Below are positions 45,082 through 64,000 of a stretch of 64,000 nt of DNA, one piece after another. The notes beneath the pieces are model-generated. The model did no database searches. It saw only the letters and a program-made list of their open reading frames with translations, and was not told where the DNA came from. Each line of letters opens with the position of its first letter. Position 1 is the first letter of the stretch. Source of the DNA: Streptomyces goshikiensis (lineage in GTDB: Bacteria; Actinomycetota; Actinomycetes; Streptomycetales; Streptomycetaceae); contig NZ_BMVE01000010.1 of the NCBI RefSeq assembly GCF_014650555.1, positions 1 to 64,000 of the forward strand, in the 5' to 3' direction. The translations under genes and the position numbers were made by a program.

Positions 45082-45792
45082 ATGACCGAAAACCTGGAAC
45101 GTATGCCTGAGGACTGGGAGAATGCCCTCGTCCTTGCCGCCCACCCGGACGACATCGAGTTCGGTTCCGCCGGCGCCGTCGCCGTGTGGACCCGAAAGGG
45201 GCGCGCCGTCTCCTATCTGCTGGCCACCCGGGGCGAGGCCGGGATCGACGGCATGGCCCCCGAACAGGCCGCCGGGGTCCGGGAGGCCGAGCAGCGGGAG
45301 GCCGCCTCCCGGGTCGGGGTCACCGAGGTCGAGTTCCTCGGCCACCCCGACGGGGCGCTGCGCGCGGGCGAGGCGCTGCGGGGCGACCTGGTGGCCGCGA
45401 TCCGCCGCCACCGCCCCGAGCTCGTGGTGGTCTTCAACCACCACCGGCGCACCGGCACCGGCCGGTGGAACGCCCCCGACCACCGGGAGTTCGGCATGTG
45501 CGCGCTGGACGCGCTGGTGGACGCGGGGAACCGCTGGCTGCTGCCCGGGGCGGGGGAGCCGTGGTCGGTGAAGTACGTCGCCGTGGCGAACTCCCCCGAG
45601 CCCACCCATGCCGTGGACATCTCCACCGGCCTGGACGCGGCCGTCGAGTCGCTGGCGGCGCACGCCAGCTACCTGAAGGGACTCGGCCACCCCCCGGAGG
45701 CCGTACGGCCCGCGGTGAGCGGACAGGCGCAGTCGGTCGGCGCCCGCTTCGGCGGCGTGCCCGCGGCGGCCTTCGAGCTGATCCCCCGCTGA
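45082..45792 (+). CDS. PIG-L family deacetylase (LmbE-like)
   Basis: 236 residues with the Zn motif AAHPDDIEFGSAG near residue 19 and the later NHHRRTGTG and WNAPDHREFG segments. PIG-L enzymes remove acetyl from GlcNAc-type or other N-acetyl groups (as in mycothiol, teicoplanin and lincosamide-related paths). No ribosome binding site is visible; the promoter element predicts a leaderless transcript. Because it shares the cluster's promoter architecture, I infer a role in maturing the polyketide product or an amino starter, but no target is visible here. Confidence 0.83.
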   Translation: MTENLERMPEDWENALVLAAHPDDIEFGSAGAVAVWTRKGRAVSYLLATRGEAGIDGMAPEQAAGVREAEQREAASRVGVTEVEFLGHPDGALRAGEALRGDLVAAIRRHRPELVVVFNHHRRTGTGRWNAPDHREFGMCALDALVDAGNRWLLPGAGEPWSVKYVAVANSPEPTHAVDISTGLDAAVESLAAHASYLKGLGHPPEAVRPAVSGQAQSVGARFGGVPAAAFELIPR

Positions 45793-45851
45793 TCCGCCGC
45801 TGACCTCCGGCCGACCGGGACCGCTCGAAGCCGCCACGGGCACGGGAGGCA

Positions 45852-46601
45852 TCAGACCGGCTTCTCGGCGGCGGTCAGCCAGCACGACCACGCCTGCCGG
45901 CGCACCCGCTTGGGCTCCGGCAGCGCGTGGAGCTGCTCCAGGATCGGCGCGACGACCTCCGCCGCCCGGGCGGGATCCAGCTTCTGGAGGAACGGCACCT
46001 GGCGGTTGGTGATCAGCGCGATGAAGGTGTCCGGGTCCATCCCGCTCTCGTACTCCGGCTCCAGAGCCTGCCGCAGCACCCGCAGACCGGCCTTCTCGGC
46101 CGCCGTCCGGACCGCCTCCGGCTCGTCCGGGCGGGCCGGCTGCATCGCCTGCACCTGCCGCAGGATCAGCACCAGGTCGTCCGCCTCGGCCACGGGATCG
46201 CCGTGCCGGACCACCACGCGCCCGCCCGGCCGCAGCACCCGCGCCGCCTCGGCCAGCGCCGCCGGCATGTCGGGCATCAGGTGCAGCGCGTGCACGTACA
46301 CCACGTTGTCCTGGGAGCCGTCCTCGAAGGGGAGCGCCATCCCGTCGCCGATCAGCAGCTCGCCGCCGAAGCGGGTCGCGGCGACGTCCAGCATCGGCTG
46401 GGAGACGTCCACCCCGCGCACGGTGTGCCCCAGGGCGGCCAGGCCGGCCGCCACCACTGCCGTGCCGACGCCGACTTCGAGCACCGAGCCGGGTGCGAGG
46501 TGCGTGGAGATGGTGGCGGCGGTCATGTGGCCGCGCCCCTCGCCGCCGCGCGCCGCGTCGTAGTTGGCGGCCATCTTGTCGAACTTGACGGACTCCGTCA
46601 T
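45852..46601 (-). CDS. SAM-dependent methyltransferase (class I)
   Basis: 249 residues. Motif I is VLEVGVGTAVVAAGL, followed by VRGVDVSQPMLDVA, the acidic post-I DG in LIGDGMALPF and a late VLRPGGRVVV. The N-terminus KFDKMAANYDAARGGEGRG is typical of ubiquinone/SAM-type methyltransferases. ATG 46601 overlaps the hydrolase stop by 4 bp. It is the second gene of a two-gene minus-strand operon under promoter C, probably a tailoring O- or N-methyltransferase. Confidence 0.85.
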   Translation of the reverse strand: MTESVKFDKMAANYDAARGGEGRGHMTAATISTHLAPGSVLEVGVGTAVVAAGLAALGHTVRGVDVSQPMLDVAATRFGGELLIGDGMALPFEDGSQDNVVYVHALHLMPDMPAALAEAARVLRPGGRVVVRHGDPVAEADDLVLILRQVQAMQPARPDEPEAVRTAAEKAGLRVLRQALEPEYESGMDPDTFIALITNRQVPFLQKLDPARAAEVVAPILEQLHALPEPKRVRRQAWSCWLTAAEKPV

Positions 46602-47923
46602 GAGGTCACTTCCTCTGAGTTTGATGAGTTTGATGGGGTGAGTGGGGCCGCCGCTGTTGACCAGCGGACCTCGCGCGGGCCGCCCACGGCCGGCGGGCCC
46701 GGACGCGGGTCGTCGAGGAACGCCCCGCACACGGCGGCCACCACCTCCGGGCGGTCGAGCATGCTGTAGTGCGTCGCGCCGACGAGCAGGCCGTGGCCCG
46801 CCGTCAGCAACGGGACCAGTGCCGCCGGAGGTTCGGGCGCGGCCACCCGGTCCAGCTCGGCGCCCAGGGACAGCAGCGGAGGCAGGCCCGGCACGGCGGC
46901 CGGGACCGGGTGCCGCCACAGCTCGGTCAGCTGGCGGCTGTAGCCGGCCAGCGCCCGCGCGTCCCGGAACGGGCGCCGCAGTACGGCGTCCAGCCCCGGC
47001 GGGGTCCGCGCCAACACCTCGACGGCCGCCAGGTCTTCGTCCCGCGGCAGGGGTAGGGGGACGGCCTCGCCGCCCAGCGCCCGCAGCGCCCGCGCGGCCC
47101 GCTCCGGGTGCGCCGCCACCGAGGCGCACACGGCGCCCAGGTTGCGTTCGTACGCGGAGCTCGGATCGCTCCCCGCCCTCGGGTACGAACCGTGCAGCAG
47201 CACGGCCGCCCGTACCGCCTTCGGACGCCGGTGCGCGTACTCCACCGCGATCTGCGCACCCGAGCACCACGCGATGACGTCGCAGCGGTCCGCGCCCTCG
47301 GCTTCGAGGACCGCGTCGAAGTCGGCCAGCTGACCGGCGAGGGTCCAGGTCTGCCCGTACGGACCGGTTTCGCCCGCGTCCCACATCACCACCCGGCGGC
47401 CGGGCAGCAGCCGATCGGCCAGCGGGTACCAGACCTCGTCGGTGTGCCCCAGGGCGGTGAGCAGCACCAGCAGCGGTCCCCGCCCGCCGGCCCGGTAGCG
47501 CAGGGCGCGCCCGGAGTGCCGTGCCACACGGTGGTCCATGGCGCGGGCCAGGTGCGCGGCCCGGGCGGCCCGGAGGGCCCCGCGCCGGTCCTGACGCAGG
47601 CGCCAGCGCTCCCAGTCCCCGGCCGGACCGGAGTCGCCGGAGTCGCGGGTCACATCGGCCCGGTCGCCGCGGTCTGCCCGGTCTGCCCGGTCGGCCCCGT
47701 CGGCGTGGCGGCGGCGGTCCAGCAGGTCGTCCACCGCCGTGAACTCCCGCGCGGCCACGGCCGACAGCCGTACGCCCAGCGCGGCGGCGACCGCCCGCGC
47801 CGAACCGGCCGGCGGGTCGCTCGCGCGCAGCGGGCGGCCGTCGAAGTAGTCGGGGGCCCTCCGCGTCACCTCGACGAACGTCCGGTGCGCGGCGGTCAGG
47901 AACGACTCGATGGTCTCGGACAT
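46598..47923 (-). CDS. Alpha/beta hydrolase with N-terminal extension and apparent Cys nucleophile
   Basis: 441 residues from ATG 47923 (GGAGG just upstream). The upstream ATG at 47957 falls in the predicted -10, which supports this start. Residues 1-130 form an extra helical domain containing a RADRADR-type charged repeat. The hydrolase domain follows (LLVLLTALGHTDEVW, VVMWDAGETGPYG). The nucleophile elbow reads IAWCSGAQ, placing Cys where Ser is usual, as in dienelactone hydrolases. GATHYSML provides the His. It could be a thioesterase, cyclase or protecting-group hydrolase for the PKS product (inference). Confidence 0.75.
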   Translation of the reverse strand: MSETIESFLTAAHRTFVEVTRRAPDYFDGRPLRASDPPAGSARAVAAALGVRLSAVAAREFTAVDDLLDRRRHADGADRADRADRGDRADVTRDSGDSGPAGDWERWRLRQDRRGALRAARAAHLARAMDHRVARHSGRALRYRAGGRGPLLVLLTALGHTDEVWYPLADRLLPGRRVVMWDAGETGPYGQTWTLAGQLADFDAVLEAEGADRCDVIAWCSGAQIAVEYAHRRPKAVRAAVLLHGSYPRAGSDPSSAYERNLGAVCASVAAHPERAARALRALGGEAVPLPLPRDEDLAAVEVLARTPPGLDAVLRRPFRDARALAGYSRQLTELWRHPVPAAVPGLPPLLSLGAELDRVAAPEPPAALVPLLTAGHGLLVGATHYSMLDRPEVVAAVCGAFLDDPRPGPPAVGGPREVRWSTAAAPLTPSNSSNSEEVTS

Positions 47924-47951
47924 GATCCTCCAGCTCTCCGGCCGCGGTCCG

Positions 47952-47993
47952 AGCATGATCGGGCCCTTGCCGCGGTGCTGCTCAGTAGTGAGC
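47952..47993 (-). promoter_or_regulatory. Cluster promoter C: inverted repeat plus -10 (hydrolase/methyltransferase operon)
   Basis: GCTCA-GTAG-TGAGC (47980-47993, centre 47986.5). On the minus strand CATGCT (47957-47952), followed by CGG, begins 29.5 bp from the centre. On the plus strand TTCTCT (48016-48021) lies at the same distance, so the carrier-protein operon may share the site. Confidence 0.6.
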
Positions 47994-48050
47994 GGCACGG
48001 CCCGCCGGGCACCGGTTCTCTGTGCGGGTCACCGAAGAGGGAAGGGCGCC

Positions 48051-48302
48051 GTGGAAACGATCCGATACGAGATCCTGGAAAAGATCTTGCGTGCCCAATT
48101 GCCCGCGCTGGAGCGGGAGGCGGTGATCCCACAGGACCTGCCGCTCGCCACCGTCGGACTGGACTCGGTCGCGACGGTCGTCCTGATGGACACCCTGGAA
48201 GACATCTGTGGCGTGACCTTCCCCGACGAAGCGATCGCCCCGGCCACCTTCCGCACCCCGGGTTCGCTGTGGGCCGTACTCGGCCGGCTGGCGAGCGGCT
48301 GA
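48051..48302 (+). CDS. Discrete acyl/aminoacyl carrier protein
   Basis: 83 residues from GTG 48051, with GAAGAGGGAAGGG upstream. The phosphopantetheine site is VGLDSVATVVLMDTLED, with a C-terminal helix after FPDEAIAPATFRTPGSLWAVL. The adenylation gene starts 4 bp downstream, so the pair probably activates and holds one acid, as a starter or special extender. Alternatively it is the donor ACP of the beta-branching cassette. The Sfp-type transferase at 27944 would prime it. Confidence 0.88.
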   Translation: METIRYEILEKILRAQLPALEREAVIPQDLPLATVGLDSVATVVLMDTLEDICGVTFPDEAIAPATFRTPGSLWAVLGRLASG

Positions 48303-48306
48303 CCGG

Positions 48307-49905
48307 GTGGCCGCCGAGGAAGTGGTGCTGCTGGACCAGTGGTTCGACCGGGGGCGCACGCTCGCCCCCGGCGGCCCGGCCCTGCGCGTGGGCCGACAGA
48401 CCCTGACCTACGAAGAACTGGACGCCGAAGTGACGGCGCTGGCCGGTCCGCTCGCGGCCGCCGGCAGCCGCCGGGTCGGTGTCCTCGCGGCGAAGAGCGT
48501 GAGCGCGTACGCCGGATTCCTGGCCGCCCTGCGCGCCGGGGCCTGCGCCGTCCCGCTCGCCCCCGACGCGCCGCCGGACCGGCTCGCCGCCGTCGCCGCG
48601 GCGGCCGGCCTCGACGCCGTCGTGGTGGACGCCACCGGCGCCGCCGCGCTCCCCGCCCTGCTGCCCGGGCTCGCGCCGGGCACCCTACTCGTCACCGCCC
48701 TGCCGCAGCCCGCGGACCTGCCGCCCGGGATCCGGCTGCGCCGGCCCGGGCCGCCCGGCCCCCTCCGGGTCACCGGGCGCGGCCCCGACGACCTCGCGTA
48801 CCTGATGTTCACCTCGGGCAGCACCGGTACGCCCAAGGGGGTGCCGATCCGGCACCGCAACATCAGCGCCTTCGTGCGCACCGCCCTGGAGCGGTACGAG
48901 GTCGGGCCGGGCGACCGCTTCAGCCAGATCTACGAGCTGACCTTCGACCTGTCGATGAGCGAACTGTTCCTGGCCTGGGGCTCCGGGGCCTGCCTGTGCG
49001 TGCTCAACCGGATCCAGGCCCTCTCCCCGGCCCGCCTCGCCGACCAGCGGATCACCGTGTGGCACGCGACGCCGAGCCTGGCCGCCTCGCTCCACAACGC
49101 CGGCCGGCTGCCCCCGGGTTGCCTGCCCGACGTCCGGACCACCGTCTTCTGCGGGGAGCCGCTCACCAGCGGCACCGCGCGCGCCTGGCACGGCGCCGCC
49201 CCCGGCTCCGTCATCGACAACCTGTACGGTCCGACCGAGGCCAGCGTCGCCTGCACCGGCCACGTCTGGGACGCCGACGGCCTGCCCGACGACGCCACCG
49301 TGCCGATCGGCCGGGAGTTCCCCGGCGTCCACACGCTCGTCGTCGGCGCGGACGGCGCCCCCGCCGACACCGGCGAACTCTGCCTGCGCGGCGAACAGGT
49401 CTTCACCGGCTACCTGGACCCCGCCGAGGACGAGGGTAGGTTCCTCGACCACGACGGCCACCGCTGGTACCGCACCGGGGACCTGGTACGCCGGGACGCG
49501 GGCGGGATGACCCACCTCGGCCGGACCGACACCCAGGTCAAGGTCCAGGGCTACCGGGTGGAGATCGGGGAGGTGAGCGCCGCGCTGCGCGCCGCCGCCC
49601 CGGGCGCGCAGGTCGCCGTCCTGACCGTCGACGGGGACACCGGCCCGCAACTGGTCGCCTGCCTGATGGGCGGACCGCCGGTGGCGCAGGCCGACGTGCT
49701 GGGCCGGGCCGCCCGGCGGCTGCCCGCCTACATGCTGCCGCGCATGCTCTGGTGGCTTCCGGAGCCCGTTCTCAACGCCAACGGGAAGATCGACCGGCCC
49801 CTGCTGCGGCGTGCGGCGCAGCGGCGGCTGGCGTCGTCCGCCCCGTCCGAGTCCGTGCCGCCCGAGTCCGTCCCGTCCCCTTCCGCCCCCACTCCGTCCT
49901 CGTGA
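48307..49905 (+). CDS. Stand-alone adenylation enzyme (acyl/aminoacyl-ACP ligase)
   Basis: 532 residues from GTG 48307. The full set of adenylation cores is present: LAYLMFTSGSTGTPKG (A3), FDLSMSELF (A4), NLYGPTEASV (A5), GELCLRGEQVFTGY, YRTGDL (A7), GRTDTQVKVQGYRVEIGE (A8) and NANGKIDR with the catalytic Lys (A10). The Asp in FDLS sits where amino-acid-activating domains bind the alpha-amino group, so an amino acid substrate is likely. No condensation domain or built-in carrier is present; the product would go to the ACP at 48051. The Ser/Pro-rich tail is disordered. Confidence 0.88.
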   Translation: MAAEEVVLLDQWFDRGRTLAPGGPALRVGRQTLTYEELDAEVTALAGPLAAAGSRRVGVLAAKSVSAYAGFLAALRAGACAVPLAPDAPPDRLAAVAAAAGLDAVVVDATGAAALPALLPGLAPGTLLVTALPQPADLPPGIRLRRPGPPGPLRVTGRGPDDLAYLMFTSGSTGTPKGVPIRHRNISAFVRTALERYEVGPGDRFSQIYELTFDLSMSELFLAWGSGACLCVLNRIQALSPARLADQRITVWHATPSLAASLHNAGRLPPGCLPDVRTTVFCGEPLTSGTARAWHGAAPGSVIDNLYGPTEASVACTGHVWDADGLPDDATVPIGREFPGVHTLVVGADGAPADTGELCLRGEQVFTGYLDPAEDEGRFLDHDGHRWYRTGDLVRRDAGGMTHLGRTDTQVKVQGYRVEIGEVSAALRAAAPGAQVAVLTVDGDTGPQLVACLMGGPPVAQADVLGRAARRLPAYMLPRMLWWLPEPVLNANGKIDRPLLRRAAQRRLASSAPSESVPPESVPSPSAPTPSS

Positions 49906-49912
49906 CCCCGGT

Positions 49913-49956
49913 CCGCTCAGATCTGAGCGGGCACCGGCGTCCCCACCCATGATGCT
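49913..49956 (+). promoter_or_regulatory. Cluster promoter D: inverted repeat plus -10 (PKS B)
   Basis: CCGCTCA-GATC-TGAGCGG (49913-49930, centre 49921.5) is a perfect inverted repeat, 29.5 bp before GATGCT (49951-49956). PKS B starts at 49999 after GGGAGG. It shows that PKS B has its own promoter instead of depending on the ligase gene upstream. Confidence 0.6.
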
Positions 49957-49998
49957 GAGCCGGTCCGGGCCACACCGGACCGCGCACGGGAGGTAGTC

Positions 49999-64000
<14,002 letters not shown>

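Noticed and set aside
47924..47998. Upstream starts (47998, 47957) for the alpha/beta hydrolase
   Set aside because: They lie upstream of or within the predicted -10 box and lack ribosome binding sites; 47923 has GGAGG.

Overview
The window is GC-rich DNA (well over 70 % G+C by eye, with strong third-position G/C bias and frequent GTG starts) from an actinomycete, almost certainly Streptomyces. It carries a 2-methylisoborneol (2-MIB) locus with a family 2B encapsulin, Streptomyces-style LuxR/SpoIIE regulators, and a large trans-AT polyketide synthase (PKS) cluster that runs off the right edge.

Left part (1-22086), general metabolism and regulation: the tail of an acyl-CoA carboxylase beta subunit; agmatinase; a frameshifted carotenoid oxygenase; a 35-residue membrane peptide; a DUF3533-type membrane protein; a TetR-controlled minus-strand operon (class II aldolase, TetR, alpha/beta hydrolase) whose promoter carries two identical operators; an N-formylglutamate amidohydrolase-like protein; a VOC protein followed by a probable AraC remnant; a histidine kinase/response regulator pair followed by a large LuxR (LAL) ATPase regulator; a ribose-type sugar ABC transporter; a GAF/SpoIIE phosphatase/HATPase protein; and a cyclase-family hydrolase.

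Middle (22674-26339), the 2-MIB operon: encapsulin shell protein with a cyclic-nucleotide-binding domain, 2-MIB synthase with a disordered N-terminal extension, and geranyl-diphosphate C-methyltransferase, closed by a perfect 11-bp hairpin.

Right part (26544-64000), the PKS cluster. A Crp/Fnr regulator, a YdeI-like protein and a Sfp-type phosphopantetheinyl transferase lie on the minus strand. Divergent from them is an operon for beta-branching and assembly: HMG-CoA-synthase-like enzyme, enoyl-CoA hydratase (ECH1), trans-acting acyltransferase and PKS A (ACP-KS-KR-ACP-KS). Next come an MFS exporter and an operon with two related, internally duplicated proteins of unknown function flanking a fused AT-enoylreductase. 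An apparently unrelated VOC gene, a PIG-L deacetylase, a methyltransferase/hydrolase pair and a discrete carrier protein with its adenylation enzyme follow. The last gene is a giant PKS B, open from 49999 to the window end without a stop (DH-ACP-KR / KS-ECH2-ACP / KS-DH-KR-MT-ACP / KS...). No PKS module carries an AT domain, so the discrete ATs must load it. PKS A ends in a KS and PKS B begins with a DH, which suggests that A hands over to B through a split module.

The most striking unexplained signal is a shared promoter architecture in the cluster. An inverted repeat GCNCA-N4-TGNGC is centred 29.5-30.5 bp upstream of a -10-like hexamer, usually followed by CGG, in front of at least five transcription units (HMGS operon, AT-ER operon, PIG-L gene, hydrolase/methyltransferase operon, PKS B). 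The 5-4-5 geometry and a centre near -41.5 suit a Crp/Fnr-family activator, and the cluster encodes one. I infer a pathway-specific Crp/Fnr regulon.
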